A stretch of 64,000 nucleotides of DNA from Alphaproteobacteria bacterium. Lineage in GTDB: Bacteria; Pseudomonadota; Alphaproteobacteria; Sphingomonadales; Sphingomonadaceae. The position numbers and the translations under genes were made by a program. This document shows, piece after piece, positions 8,669-18,749 of this stretch (the stretch's first letter is position 1; each line of letters opens with the position of its first letter). The stretch lies in NCBI GenBank assembly GCA_018970445.1, contig JAGWWF010000003.1, positions 108,984-172,983 of the forward strand, in the 5' to 3' direction. The notes below the pieces were generated by a model. That model saw only the letters and a list, made by a program, of their open reading frames with translations, did not search any database and had not been told where the DNA came from.

Positions 8669-9556
8669 ATGAACCTGGATGATGAAGAGGAAAGCGGCAA
8701 CATCATCGATCGGCGCGGCGAAGGCGGCGGCGGCCCTGGCGGCTTTGGCCTGCCCATCGGCGGCGGCGGCATGGGCCTGGGCACCATCGCCATCCTGATG
8801 GTGCTTGGCCTGGTGTTCGGCATCAATCCGCTGAGTCTGCTGGGCGGGGCCAGCGGCGGCGGTGTGGGCGGGCCATCGATCGGCCAGCCGCAACCGGCGG
8901 CCACCGGCACCGCGCCGGCCAGCGCGCATGATCGCTTTGTCGCCCGCGTGCTGGGCACCACCGAACGCACCTGGGCCGAGCTGTTTCCGGCCCAGCTGGG
9001 GCAGCCCTATCCGCCGCCCAAGCTCAACCTGTTTTCCGGCCGGGTGCAATCGGGCTGCGGCCCGGCCAACAGCGGCATGGGACCATTTTACTGCCCGGCC
9101 GATCGCCAAGTCTATCTGGATACCGGCTTTTTCGACGAATTGTCGCGCCGCTTTGGCGCGCCGGGCGATTTTGCCGCCGCCTATGTGATCGCGCACGAAG
9201 TGGGCCACCATGTCCAGACCGTGCTGGGCATCTCCGATGAAGTGAACCGCGCCAGCCGTTCCCTGGGCCAGGCCGGGGCCAACGCCCTGTCGGTGCGGCA
9301 GGAATTGCAGGCCGATTGCCTGGCCGGCGTGTGGGCGCACCACAATCGCGCCCTGCTGGAACCCGGCGATGTGGAAGAAGGCATGCGCGCTGCCCAGGCC
9401 ATCGGCGATGATCGCCTGCAGGCCGATGCCGGCCAGAGCGTGCAGCCCGAAGCCTTCACCCACGGCACGTCGGCCCAGCGCATGCGCTGGCTGCGGCGCG
9501 GGCTGGACACGGGCGAGGTGCGGGCCTGCGACACATTCGCGGCACGGCAGCTGTAG
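8669..9556 (+). CDS. Neutral zinc metallopeptidase, YpfJ/KPN_02809 family
   Basis: Membrane-anchored putative zinc peptidase of 295 residues. A charged N-terminus and Gly-rich stretch precede one membrane helix (about residues 33-55); the rest should face the periplasm. The motif HEVGHH (residues 176-181) is the HExxH zinc site, with QELQADCLAG further on providing the likely third ligand. The substrate is unknown. It starts 10 bases after the nuclease gene and probably shares its transcript. Confidence 0.87.
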   Translation: MNLDDEEESGNIIDRRGEGGGGPGGFGLPIGGGGMGLGTIAILMVLGLVFGINPLSLLGGASGGGVGGPSIGQPQPAATGTAPASAHDRFVARVLGTTERTWAELFPAQLGQPYPPPKLNLFSGRVQSGCGPANSGMGPFYCPADRQVYLDTGFFDELSRRFGAPGDFAAAYVIAHEVGHHVQTVLGISDEVNRASRSLGQAGANALSVRQELQADCLAGVWAHHNRALLEPGDVEEGMRAAQAIGDDRLQADAGQSVQPEAFTHGTSAQRMRWLRRGLDTGEVRACDTFAARQL

Positions 9557-9560
9557 CGGC

Positions 9561-10109
9561 TCAGCCGTCGGTATCGGTGATGATGATGCGGCCACGCGCG
9601 ATGCCGCCCGGCCCGTCTTCCACCGCGATCACCATCGGTTCGCCATCCTGGGTGGCGCCGGTGATGCTGTTGCCGGTGCGCGCCACGCTGCGGCCCTTGG
9701 CGATCAGCGCCTTTTCATACCAGTCGGCCACGGCATCGGCGCTGCCCGGCGCCGAAAAGCCCAGCATAACGCGGCCTTCGGTTGACGGGCTGCCCGCCAC
9801 ATCCACGCTGAGCAGGCGCGCGCCGGGATAGCGGCCCACGCCATCCAGATCGAATTTGGCATCGCTGGTCAGTCCTTCGGGCAGGCGCATCTTGCCCTCG
9901 ATGCCGCCGGGCAGTTTCAACTGCATCTCGCCCGACTGGGTATCGGCGCGAAACCGCATGCCCTCGTCACCCGCCCGGGCCGGGCGCTTGTCGCTGCGTT
10001 CAAGGTTCCAGCTCGAATCGCTGGCCACGCGCTTGGGTTCCTCGTTGTCGCGGGCGAACCAGATCACCGCAAACCCGCACAGCAGGATGGCAATCAGGGC
10101 GTTCTTCAT
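9561..10109 (-). CDS. Membrane-anchored protein of unknown function
   Basis: I do not recognise this protein. It has 182 residues with an N-terminal helix (MKNALIAILLCGFAVIWFAR) that is either a signal anchor or an uncleaved signal sequence. A charged linker follows, then a domain containing LPGGIEGKMRLPEGL and SADAVADWYEKAL, the latter resembling short periplasmic domains that follow an ADWYxxAL pattern. It ends five bases from the converging metallopeptidase gene. The start at 10109 is chosen because it begins the hydrophobic segment; the frame is open further upstream without coding character. Confidence 0.7.
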   Translation of the reverse strand: MKNALIAILLCGFAVIWFARDNEEPKRVASDSSWNLERSDKRPARAGDEGMRFRADTQSGEMQLKLPGGIEGKMRLPEGLTSDAKFDLDGVGRYPGARLLSVDVAGSPSTEGRVMLGFSAPGSADAVADWYEKALIAKGRSVARTGNSITGATQDGEPMVIAVEDGPGGIARGRIIITDTDG

Positions 10110-10165
10110 CGGCAGGGCTCCGCTGTGTTGCCGCTTCAATACGCGCGGGCACCGCTGCCGGTCAA

Positions 10166-11086
10166 TCAGTGTGCCCTGGCATGCACCTGGTGCATCACCG
10201 CTGCAATCACCCCGCCCAGCACCAGCCCGAACAGGCCGGAACCGCCGGCTTCCGCTGCCCAGGTGACAAGGCCGCCGCCGGCTTCCACCGCGTGCATCGC
10301 GCTGTGCAGCAGGTCGTGCGGCTGGTGCAGGCCAAATTTGCTGAGCCCGTCGATCACGATATGGCCGCCCACCCACAGCATGGCCGCCAGCCCCACCCAG
10401 GCCAGCAGGCCCAGAAACGGCGGCATGCCGGTGACCAGCGCCCGGCCCAGCGCCGCCACTGCGCCGTTCTTCTGCCGCGCCAGCGCCACGCCGGCATCAT
10501 CGGCCTTCACGATCAGCGCCACCGCGCCATACACCAGGATGGTGATGCCCAGTGCCACCGCCACCAGCGCGGCGGCCTGTTCGGCGATCGGCTTGTCCTC
10601 CACCGTGCCCAGGGCGATGGCCATGATTTCGGCGGAAAGGATCATGTCGGTGCGCACCGCGCCGGCCACCATGGTGTTTTCGCGGCTCACCGGATCCAGA
10701 TCGGCGGCATCATCGGCCGCCTCGTCCTGCGGTGTCAGCTTTTCCCACAGTTTTTCCGCCCCTTCGAAACAAAGGAAGGCGCCGCCGGCCATCAGCAGCG
10801 GCGTGATCGCCGCCGGCAGGAGATAAGACAGCGCCAGCGCGCCGGGCAGCAGGATCACCAGCTTGTTCTTCAGGCTGCCCTGGGCAATCTTGGCCACGAT
10901 GGGGATTTCGCGATCGGCGGCAAAGCCGACGACATAGCGCGGGGTGACAGCGGCATCATCCACCACCACGCCGGCCGCCTTGGCCGATGCCTTGGCCGCC
11001 GCCGCTGCGGTATCGTCCAGCGAAGCCGCCGCCACCTTGGCAATGGCCGCCACATCGTCCAGCAGCGCGAACAGGCCGCTTGCCAT
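10166..11086 (-). CDS. DUF808 family inner-membrane protein
   Basis: Multi-pass membrane protein of 306 residues of the DUF808 (E. coli YedI) family, with unknown function. MASGLFALLDDVAAIAK at the start and PRYVVGFAADREIPIVAKIA are hallmark segments, followed by several hydrophobic helices (VILLPGALALSYLLPAAITP and others). I chose ATG 11086 because MASGLFALLDD is the common family N-terminus and GGGGGA sits eight bases upstream; ATG 11092 is the alternative. It stands alone. Confidence 0.88.
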   Translation of the reverse strand: MASGLFALLDDVAAIAKVAAASLDDTAAAAAKASAKAAGVVVDDAAVTPRYVVGFAADREIPIVAKIAQGSLKNKLVILLPGALALSYLLPAAITPLLMAGGAFLCFEGAEKLWEKLTPQDEAADDAADLDPVSRENTMVAGAVRTDMILSAEIMAIALGTVEDKPIAEQAAALVAVALGITILVYGAVALIVKADDAGVALARQKNGAVAALGRALVTGMPPFLGLLAWVGLAAMLWVGGHIVIDGLSKFGLHQPHDLLHSAMHAVEAGGGLVTWAAEAGGSGLFGLVLGGVIAAVMHQVHARAH

Positions 11087-11175
11087 GATCATCGTCCCCC
11101 GAATGTCAACGCGATGCCGGGCTTGGCAAAATTTGCCGCGCCGCGCAATGCGGCCACATGGCCTTCAGCCGCGGT

Positions 11176-11364
11176 TCAGCGCCGATCGGCCAGCCACAGC
11201 GCGATGGCCAGCACCACCCCCACGCCCAGGCCGATGATCAGCCCCTGCGATGGCTGGCCGAACGCCGCACCGATGCCGGCCCCCAGGATCAGGCCGAGGG
11301 CGATCAGGATGCCGCCCCCACGCTGCGGCGGGCGGGACACGGGTGGGGGCGCAGGTGATTCCAT
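11176..11364 (-). CDS. Small two-helix membrane protein
   Basis: A 62-residue protein with a Pro-rich cytoplasmic start (MESPAPPPVSRPPQRGGG), then two Gly-rich hydrophobic helices (ILIALGLILGAGIGAAFG and IIGLGVGVVLAIALWLA) and a basic end. I do not recognise a family. It is divergent from tamA, whose start lies 84 bases away. An alternative ATG at 11376 would add four residues. A much longer antisense frame ends here, but its upstream part is only the shadow of tamA. Confidence 0.6.
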   Translation of the reverse strand: MESPAPPPVSRPPQRGGGILIALGLILGAGIGAAFGQPSQGLIIGLGVGVVLAIALWLADRR

Positions 11365-11448
11365 ATCGCGCCCCATGCACCAGCGCCCGGCCGTTGGCCA
11401 GTGGCCCCGGCGGTTGCCAGCGCCGGCGCATCCGGTAAACGTGGGCGC

Positions 11449-13422
11449 GTGCGTCAACTGATCCCTGCCCTGCTGGCCGCTGGCCTGGTTGCCCCGGCGG
11501 CCCCGCTGCCGGCGCAGCCGGTGCCGCCCGCGCCGCCGCCCTTGCCCGCCGATGCAGCGGAACCACCCCTGCCCGGCCCCGATGCGCCCTTGCCCGATCT
11601 GCCCGGCGGTGCCGCCCTGCCCTGGCCCGACATCACGCCGCAGGCCGATGCCGAACCCGAACCGGGCGCCGCTGCCATAAGTTATCAGGTGGCGGTGGAG
11701 GGGCTGGACGCGCTGGGACTGGATGATGAATTTCGCGGCCTGTCGTCGCTGTGGTTGCACCGCGGCGAAGACACCAACCTGGCGCAACTGGGCCGCCGCA
11801 TCGCCGAGGATCGCGATCTGGTCGATCTCCTGCTGCGCTCCATCGGCCATTATGGCGGCACGGTGCGCATCACCACCCAGCCGCCCGCCGGCAACCGCCG
11901 CACCAGCCTGGTGACGGTGGCGGTGGAACCGGGCCCGCTGTATCGCATCACCGATCTGGTGATCAGCGCGCCCGAAGGCGCGGTGGGGCCGCCCGATCCC
12001 GGCCGCATCGTGTCGCGGCTGCTGCCGATCCGGGTGGGCGATCCGCTCGATGCGGCGCGGGTGCAATCGGCCCAGGCCAGCCTGCCGGTCAGGCTGGCCG
12101 ATGCCGGCTATCCGTTTCCGCGCATCGGGCCGCCCAGCATCATCGTCGATCATGCCGGGCGCGATGCCGTGCTGCGGCAAGAGGTGGATCTGGGCCGGCG
12201 CGGGCTGTTCGGCCGCATCACGGTGGAACCGGCGGCGCGCGGGTTTGACAGCGCGCATGTGACGATGCTGGCCCGCTTCAGGCCGGGGGACCGATACAGC
12301 GAGGCCGGGCGCGACGATCTGCGCCGGGCGCTGGTGCAGACCGGCCTGTTCGGCGGCGTCGCCGTCACCCCGGTGGCCGGCGCCATTGCCGACGATGGCC
12401 AGCAGACGGTGGATCTGACGGTGAGCACCGAACCCGCGCCGCAGCGCACCATCGCGCTGGCCGGCGGCTTTTCCACCGGCCAGGGCGTGCGGCTGGAAGG
12501 CAGCTGGACGCACCGCAACCTGGCTCCCCCCGAAGGCGCCTTCACCGCCCGCGCCGTTGCCGCCGAACGCGAACAGCTGGCGCAGGTGGAACTGCGCCGC
12601 CGCAATTTTCGCCGCCGCGATCAGCTGCTGCTGGCTTCCGGCGGCTTTTCGGCCAGCCAGCAATTCGCCTTTGCTGCCGAAACCATCGGGGTCACGGCCG
12701 CGCTGGCCCGCGAAAGCAACATCATCTGGCAGAAGGACTGGACCTGGAGTATCGGCGCACAGGCCCTGGTGACCAGCCAGCGCGACCGCTCCGCCCCCGG
12801 CGATCCGCGCCGCACCTTCACAGTGTTCGCCCTGCCCGCCAGCCTGACCTGGGACCAGTCCGACGATCTGCTCAACCCGTCGCGCGGCTTTCGCCTCACC
12901 ACCCGGCTCAGCCCGGAATTCACGTTGAGGAACCAGAGCAATTTCAATTATCTGAAGGCGCAATTTGAAACCACTGCCTATCAACCGATGGGGCCGCTGG
13001 TGCTGGCCGGGCGCTTCCACATCGGCAGCATCATCGGGGCCAGCCGCGGGGTGATCGCGCCGGATCGCCGCTTTTATGCCGGTGGCGGCGGTTCGGTGCG
13101 CGGCTATGTCTTCCAGGGGGTTGGCCCACGCAATGCCGACAATGTGCCCACCGGCGGCAACAGCCTGACCGAACTGGCGGTGGAGGCGCGCTATCGCTTT
13201 CAGGCGCTGGGCCAGGATCTGGGGCTGGTCGCCTTTCTTGATGCCGGCGAGGTTTCCACCGGCACCACCCCGGCCTTTGACCGGCTGTCGCTGGGGGCCG
13301 GCATCGGCGCGCGGGTCTATACCGGCTTTGGCCCGGTGCGCATCGATATCGCCACGCCGATCAACCCGCAACGCGGCGATCCCCGGCTGGTCTTCTATGT
13401 CTCCATCGGGCAGGCGTTCTGA
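11449..13422 (+). CDS. tamA: TamA, outer-membrane translocation and assembly module
   Basis: BamA-superfamily outer-membrane protein of 657 residues that works with TamB in inserting or delivering outer-membrane material. A GTG start gives signal peptide MRQLIPALLAAGLVAPAAPLPAQ, then a Pro-rich linker, POTRA-like domains (about residues 75-330) and a C-terminal 16-strand beta barrel with DLTVSTEPAPQRTIALAGGF and GGGGSVRGYVFQGVGPR. The last residue is Phe, as expected for a barrel recognised by Bam. The stop overlaps the tamB ATG by one base, strong evidence for a tamA-tamB pair. Confidence 0.93.
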   Translation: MRQLIPALLAAGLVAPAAPLPAQPVPPAPPPLPADAAEPPLPGPDAPLPDLPGGAALPWPDITPQADAEPEPGAAAISYQVAVEGLDALGLDDEFRGLSSLWLHRGEDTNLAQLGRRIAEDRDLVDLLLRSIGHYGGTVRITTQPPAGNRRTSLVTVAVEPGPLYRITDLVISAPEGAVGPPDPGRIVSRLLPIRVGDPLDAARVQSAQASLPVRLADAGYPFPRIGPPSIIVDHAGRDAVLRQEVDLGRRGLFGRITVEPAARGFDSAHVTMLARFRPGDRYSEAGRDDLRRALVQTGLFGGVAVTPVAGAIADDGQQTVDLTVSTEPAPQRTIALAGGFSTGQGVRLEGSWTHRNLAPPEGAFTARAVAAEREQLAQVELRRRNFRRRDQLLLASGGFSASQQFAFAAETIGVTAALARESNIIWQKDWTWSIGAQALVTSQRDRSAPGDPRRTFTVFALPASLTWDQSDDLLNPSRGFRLTTRLSPEFTLRNQSNFNYLKAQFETTAYQPMGPLVLAGRFHIGSIIGASRGVIAPDRRFYAGGGGSVRGYVFQGVGPRNADNVPTGGNSLTELAVEARYRFQALGQDLGLVAFLDAGEVSTGTTPAFDRLSLGAGIGARVYTGFGPVRIDIATPINPQRGDPRLVFYVSIGQAF

Positions 13423-16400
13423 TGCGGCGGGGCCTGCGCCTGCTCGCCATCGGGCTGGTGGCCCTTCTGGCCCTGCTGGCCAGCCTGCCGCTGCTGCTTG
13501 ATACCGGGCCGGGCCGGGCCTGGTTGGCGCGGCAACTGCCGGCGCTGCATCTGGAAAGCGGGCTGAACCTTGCCGTGGCCGGCATTGATGGCAGCCTGTG
13601 GGGCATGGCCCGGCTGCGCGGGGTGGAACTGCGCGATGCCACCGGCCGCTTTGCCCGCATCGATGCGCTGGATGTCGATTGGCAACCGCTGGACCTGCTG
13701 TCCAACCGCTTTGCCGCCCGTTCGCTGGCGGCCGGCACCATCGTCATCGAACGGTTCCCCCGCCTGGCCCCCAGCCGTGATCCGCGCCTGCTGCCCGAAA
13801 TCGATATCCGCATCGATCGGCTGGCCGCGCCGCGCATCATGCTGGCCGCCGGCGTGGCCGGTGCCAGGGCCCGCCAGGCCAGCCTGAACGGCCGCATCGC
13901 CATTGCCGCCGGCCGGGCGCTGGTGCGGGTGAACGCGGCGGCGGCCGGCAGCGCCGATCGGCTGATCATCGATCTGGATGCGCAGCCCGACCGTGACCGT
14001 TTTGCATTGAGCGCGCTGCTGGATGCGCCGGCCGGCGGCCTGGTTGCCGGGCTTTCCGGGATGAAGACCGATCTGATGGTGCAGGCGCGCGGGCGCGGGC
14101 GCTGGCAGGCGTGGAACGGCCGCCTGCTGGCGCGCAGCGGCGCGAACCGGCTCGCCGATGCCGCCCTCAGCCTTGATCGCGGTGAATTCGGGCTGGCCGG
14201 CCGCATCGATCCGGCGGCGCTGATGGCGCCGGGCCCGCTGGCGCGGCTGCTGGGCGGCGGGCTGGCCATCAGCCTGCGCGCCCGACCGCGCGACGAGGCG
14301 CTGCAGGTGACGGCCACCGCCACCGGTCGCTGGCTCAGCGGCCGCATCGCCGCCGGGGTCGATCGCGCCGCCGAACGCATCAGCGATGGCGATCTGGCGC
14401 TGCGGCTGGCCGATGCCGCCCCGCTGCCGGCCGGAATCGGTTTCAAGGGCCTGGCGGTCACCGCCCGCCTGTCGGGCCCGTGGCTGGCCCCGGCGGCGCA
14501 GGCCAGGGCCAGCGCCACCAGCCTGGCCCTGCCAGGTGGCCGCTGGCTGGACGGCGTGACCGCCAGCGCCATCGTGGACGCCAGCGACATGCGCGCCGCC
14601 ATGCCCGCCAGCGTGGCGGTGACGGCGGTGCGCGGCCTGCCGGCCGGCCTGGCCCCGCTGGCCGGGCGCTGGCAGGCCAGCGGGCCACTGCTGTGGCAGG
14701 GCGGGCAGTTGCGCGGCAGCAATCTGGCCGTGGCGTCGGGGCCTTTCACCGGCAAGGCCGGTTTCAGCTGGGCGCCGGCCAGCGGGGCCTGGGGGCTGCG
14801 CCTGGTGGGCGATGTGCGCGGCTGGGAATTGCCGTTGCTGGGCAGCAGCGACATCGGCTTCACCGCCAATCTGAAACCCGGCACCAGCGGCGATGGCGAT
14901 TTCCGCCTGATCGCCGCCCGGCCGCCGGCCAGCGCCCTGACCCGGCTTGCCGGCAGCAATCTCACCCTGGCCGGCCGCTTCACCCTGCAACCGGGGCTGG
15001 CGATCAGCGCCAGCGGTCTGGCGCTGGCCAGCCCGCGGCTGGCGGCGGGCGGCAGCATCGGCTGGCAGGCCGGCGCGCTGGCCGTGGCGGTGAACGGGCG
15101 CAGCACTGATCTGGGCGCCTTCCGCGTTGATGGCGGCGGGCCGCTGGCGGCGCTGGCGCTGGCGGTGCGGCTGCCTCGGCCGGGCTATGGCCTGTCTGAT
15201 CTGGTGGCGCGCGCCAGCCGCAACGGCAGCGGCGATTGGCAGCTGGACGCCACCGCCGCCACCGCCGCCGGCCCGGCCGAACTGGCCGCTGGCATCAGTC
15301 TGGCCCCGGATTTGCGGCTGGGCATTGCCCGGCTGGCGCTGGCCGGCTTTGTGGCCAGCGGCAGCGCGGTGCAGACGGCGGCGGGGCCATTGGCCGGCAC
15401 GCTGGCGGTGCGCGGCAATGGCCTGGGCGGCAAGGCCGTGCTGGCCGCCGCCGGGGCCGTGCAGCAGGCCGATCTGGATCTGGCCGGCGATGGCATCCGC
15501 ATCGCACAAGAGGTGCCGATCGCCCTTGATCAACTGCGATTGGCGGCCAAGCTGCTGCTGCCGCCATCCGGGCCGCTGCTGCGCGGCAGCGCCAGCCTGA
15601 AGGGGCTGGAACGCGGCAATCTGATTGTCGATACGGCAACTGCCAGCGCCGATCTGGTGGATGGCAGCGGCACCGCCCGCCTGGCCCTGTCGGGCGACAG
15701 CGGCGCGCCCTTTGCCATCACGCTGGCCGCCGCCATCGCGCCCGATCGCATCCGCCTGTCGGGCGATGGCCGTTATGATGGCCGCGCCGCCCGGCTGGCC
15801 GGGCCGGCCACGCTCAGCCGCGATGCCGATGGCTGGCATCTGGCCGGATTGGAGATCAGCAGCGAACTGGGCAATGCCGCCGTGGCGGGCGATTGGGGGC
15901 CGGACCAGCGCCGGCTGCGCGCCCGGCTGGATCGGGTGACGCTGGCCGCCGTGGGCCTGGCCTATCCGTCGATCAACCTGGCCGGGCGGGTTTCGGGCGA
16001 TGTCGATCTGGATCTGCCGCGCGGGCGCGTGCCATCCGGCCGCGCCAATCTGCGCCTGAACGGCCTGTCGCGCAGCGCCATCACCAGCACCTCCACCCCC
16101 ATTGATCTGGGCCTCAACGCCGTGCTGGGGGCCGATGGCACGCTGGTGCGGGCGCTGATCCTGCGCGCCGGCAAGGTGGAAGGCCGGGCGCAGGCCCGGC
16201 TGGGCCCGGCGGCCACGGGCGCGCCCAGCCTTGTCGCCGCCTATGCCGCCGCGCCCATCACCGGCCAGCTGCGCTATGCCGGGCCGGCGCAGGATCTGTG
16301 GGGCCTGTCGGGGCTCACCGCGCTCGACATTCGCGGCCAGGTGCAGGTGGCGGCCGATCTGTCGGGCACGCTGGGCGATCCGGTGATCGCCGGCCGGCTG

Positions 16401-17531
16401 ATCGCGCGCGATGCCAGGGTGGAAGCGCCGCTGCTGGGCGCGGTGGCCACCGGGGCCAGCCTCGATGCCCGCTTCAACGCCTCGCGGCTGGAACTGATCC
16501 GCTTTGCCGGCACATCGGGCGCCGGCCGCATCACTGGTTCGGGCAGCATCGATCTGTCGCTGGAACGTGGCTTTCCGATGAACATCCGGCTGGTGGCCAG
16601 CGATGCCGCCATCCTGGGCCGCGATGATCTGGCGGCGGTGGGCAGCGGCGACATCAGGGTGGCGACCGACGAATATGGCGGCGTGGTGTCCGGCACGCTG
16701 AAACTGGCGCGCGCCGATTATCGCGTCGGCCGCACCGCCGTGGCCGATGTGCCGGTGCTGGCCGTGACCGAAAAAAATCTTCGCCTGGCGGGCCGCCGCG
16801 CCAGCCAATATGTGCCGCCCACGCGCTGGCTGTACAATCTGGCCATCACCGCCGATCGCCAGCTGATGGTGACGGGCATGGGCATCAAATCGGAATGGCA
16901 GGCCAATGTGCGGCTGCGCGGTGCCGCCACCGCGCCCGAACTGTTCGGCCGGGTGCAGCTGGTGCGCGGCGATTATGATTTTGCCGGCAAGCGGTTCCAG
17001 CTCACCCGCGGCGACATCCGCTTCCAGGGCGGCTATCCACCCGATCCGATCATCACCGTGGCGGCCGAAAACACCGGCAACGGCTTCACCGCGCAGCTGG
17101 CCATCGACGGCACGGCGCAGCGGCCGCAGATCCGGTTCAGCTCGGTGCCGGCCCTGCCCGAAGACGAGGTGTTGTCGCGCGTGCTGTTCGGCGCGCGCGT
17201 CACCGATCTTTCCGCCCCTGAAGCCATCCAGCTGGCCGGCGCGCTCACGTCGCTGCGCGGTGGCGGCTTCAACCCCATCGGCGCGGTGTCAAAGGGCCTG
17301 GGCATCGACCGGCTGCGCATCCTGCCGGCCGATGCCACCATGGGCCGCAAGACATCGGTGGCCGCCGGGCAATATCTGGGCCGCAATGTCTATGTCGAAC
17401 TGGCCACCGACGCCCAGGGCTATACCGCCACCAGCATCGAAATCGGGCTGACCCGCTCGCTGTCGCTGCTCAGCAGCGTCGCCACCCTGGGCGGCACCGC
17501 CGCCGGCCTGCGGTGGACAAGGGATTATTGA
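13422..17531 (+). CDS. tamB: TamB, inner-membrane component of translocation module
   Basis: Large AsmA-like protein of 1369 residues, expected to be anchored in the inner membrane and span the periplasm as a lipid-binding beta groove. An N-terminal helix (LLAIGLVALLALLASLPLLL) is followed by a long, repetitive beta-rich body. The C-terminal DUF490 domain carries FAGKRFQLTRGDIRFQGGYP, LPEDEVLSRVLFG and the final LGGTAAGLRWTRDY. Length and domain order match the family. It is coupled to tamA. Its last 7 bases overlap the converging dehydrogenase gene. Confidence 0.94.
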   Translation: MRRGLRLLAIGLVALLALLASLPLLLDTGPGRAWLARQLPALHLESGLNLAVAGIDGSLWGMARLRGVELRDATGRFARIDALDVDWQPLDLLSNRFAARSLAAGTIVIERFPRLAPSRDPRLLPEIDIRIDRLAAPRIMLAAGVAGARARQASLNGRIAIAAGRALVRVNAAAAGSADRLIIDLDAQPDRDRFALSALLDAPAGGLVAGLSGMKTDLMVQARGRGRWQAWNGRLLARSGANRLADAALSLDRGEFGLAGRIDPAALMAPGPLARLLGGGLAISLRARPRDEALQVTATATGRWLSGRIAAGVDRAAERISDGDLALRLADAAPLPAGIGFKGLAVTARLSGPWLAPAAQARASATSLALPGGRWLDGVTASAIVDASDMRAAMPASVAVTAVRGLPAGLAPLAGRWQASGPLLWQGGQLRGSNLAVASGPFTGKAGFSWAPASGAWGLRLVGDVRGWELPLLGSSDIGFTANLKPGTSGDGDFRLIAARPPASALTRLAGSNLTLAGRFTLQPGLAISASGLALASPRLAAGGSIGWQAGALAVAVNGRSTDLGAFRVDGGGPLAALALAVRLPRPGYGLSDLVARASRNGSGDWQLDATAATAAGPAELAAGISLAPDLRLGIARLALAGFVASGSAVQTAAGPLAGTLAVRGNGLGGKAVLAAAGAVQQADLDLAGDGIRIAQEVPIALDQLRLAAKLLLPPSGPLLRGSASLKGLERGNLIVDTATASADLVDGSGTARLALSGDSGAPFAITLAAAIAPDRIRLSGDGRYDGRAARLAGPATLSRDADGWHLAGLEISSELGNAAVAGDWGPDQRRLRARLDRVTLAAVGLAYPSINLAGRVSGDVDLDLPRGRVPSGRANLRLNGLSRSAITSTSTPIDLGLNAVLGADGTLVRALILRAGKVEGRAQARLGPAATGAPSLVAAYAAAPITGQLRYAGPAQDLWGLSGLTALDIRGQVQVAADLSGTLGDPVIAGRLIARDARVEAPLLGAVATGASLDARFNASRLELIRFAGTSGAGRITGSGSIDLSLERGFPMNIRLVASDAAILGRDDLAAVGSGDIRVATDEYGGVVSGTLKLARADYRVGRTAVADVPVLAVTEKNLRLAGRRASQYVPPTRWLYNLAITADRQLMVTGMGIKSEWQANVRLRGAATAPELFGRVQLVRGDYDFAGKRFQLTRGDIRFQGGYPPDPIITVAAENTGNGFTAQLAIDGTAQRPQIRFSSVPALPEDEVLSRVLFGARVTDLSAPEAIQLAGALTSLRGGGFNPIGAVSKGLGIDRLRILPADATMGRKTSVAAGQYLGRNVYVELATDAQGYTATSIEIGLTRSLSLLSSVATLGGTAAGLRWTRDY

Positions 17532-18607
17532 CGGCCGATCAAGGCCCGCGCCATCGCATCGGCCACCACATCGGTGGCCAGGCCGCTGGCATCGGCATCG
17601 GCAAACAGCGCCGCCAGCCGCGGGCCGATGGCGTCCACCTGGGCGTTGACCGAATCAAGGCTGGTCTCGCCCAGATATTCGGCCACCACGCTGATGATGC
17701 CGCCGGCATTGATCACATAATCGGGGGCATAAACTATGCCGCGCGCCGCCAGCCGGGCACCATCGTGCGGGGTGGCCAGCTGGTTGTTGGCGGCGCCCGC
17801 CACGATGGCCACATCCAGCGCAGCGATGCTGGCTTCATCCAGGATCGCGCCCAGCGCGTTGGGGCTGAACACGTCGGCCGGAACGGCCATGATCTCGCCC
17901 ACCGGCACATGCGCCGCGCCCAGTTCGGCGGCCAGCGCCGCGGCGCGGGCGGCATCGGCATCGGCCAGGGTCAGCCGCGCGCCTGCTGCGGCCAGTGCGC
18001 GAGCCAGCGCGCCGCCCACACTGCCTACGCCCTGCACCGCCACATGCAGGCCGCGCACATCAGCGCGGCCGAATTTGTGCCGCACGGCGGCGCGCAGCCC
18101 GGCCAGCGTGCCGCGTGCCGTGAACGGGCCGGGGTTGCCGCCCACGCGGCCCGCCGCCACCGGCAGGCCGGCGACATGGCGGGTGGTGCGGGCCAGCACC
18201 ACCATGTCATGTTCGGTCATGCCCACATCCTCGGCCGTGACATAGCGGCCGCCCAGGGCGGCCACCGCCGCCGCAAAGGCATCCAGCAGTGCTTCGGTCT
18301 TCGGCGCATCGGCCAGCACCACCGCCTTGCCGCCACCGGCCTTCAGACCGGCCATGGCGTTCTTGTAGCTCATGCCCCGCGACAGGCGCAGCGCATCGGT
18401 GAGGGCGTCCGCCTCGCTGGCATAGGCCCAGCGCCGCACGCCGCCGGCCGCCGGGCCCAGATGGGTGGAATGGATGGCGATGATGGCATGCAGGCCGCTG
18501 GCCGCATCGCGCACCAGGGCCACCTGTTCATGGCCGTCGAAATCGGCGGCCGTTTCGGCCGGCAGGCTGGCCAGCGTCAGGGGTTCCAGGCGGGCAGCGG
18601 CAGACAT
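17525..18607 (-). CDS. Leucine/phenylalanine/valine dehydrogenase family
   Basis: NAD-dependent amino-acid dehydrogenase of 360 residues that should oxidatively deaminate a hydrophobic amino acid to its 2-oxo acid. The N-terminal dimerisation/substrate domain has STHLGPAAGGVRRW and GGGKAVVLAD, with the lysine expected in catalysis. The C-terminal Rossmann domain carries GVGSVGGALARAL. The exact substrate (Leu, Val or Phe) cannot be fixed from these motifs, so no gene symbol is given. The start at 18607 precedes MSAAARLEPLT; the upstream extension is not supported. Its 3' end overlaps tamB. Confidence 0.88.
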   Translation of the reverse strand: MSAAARLEPLTLASLPAETAADFDGHEQVALVRDAASGLHAIIAIHSTHLGPAAGGVRRWAYASEADALTDALRLSRGMSYKNAMAGLKAGGGKAVVLADAPKTEALLDAFAAAVAALGGRYVTAEDVGMTEHDMVVLARTTRHVAGLPVAAGRVGGNPGPFTARGTLAGLRAAVRHKFGRADVRGLHVAVQGVGSVGGALARALAAAGARLTLADADAARAAALAAELGAAHVPVGEIMAVPADVFSPNALGAILDEASIAALDVAIVAGAANNQLATPHDGARLAARGIVYAPDYVINAGGIISVVAEYLGETSLDSVNAQVDAIGPRLAALFADADASGLATDVVADAMARALIGRQ

Positions 18608-18749
18608 GATCGGGGCTCCATCAGGGAAAGATTGCGCCTTAACGCAACAATATTCCAACGTCCAGCAATGTTGCCGGTGGCCGCGCCCGCCGCACAAAGC
18701 CGCTTGCCAGCCGCCGCCGGCTCGTTTATCCCACCTGCCTCTTGTTGTG

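Noticed and set aside
11176..13371. Open frame of 731 codons antisense to tamA
   Set aside because: Only its last 62 codons (11176-11364) look like a protein; the rest is shadow of tamA.
13395..16808. Open frame of 1137 codons antisense to tamB
   Set aside because: It is a by-product of GC-rich codon bias in tamB. The translation is low-complexity (Gly, Ala, Gln, Arg, His) with no domain, whereas the sense frame is a full TamB.
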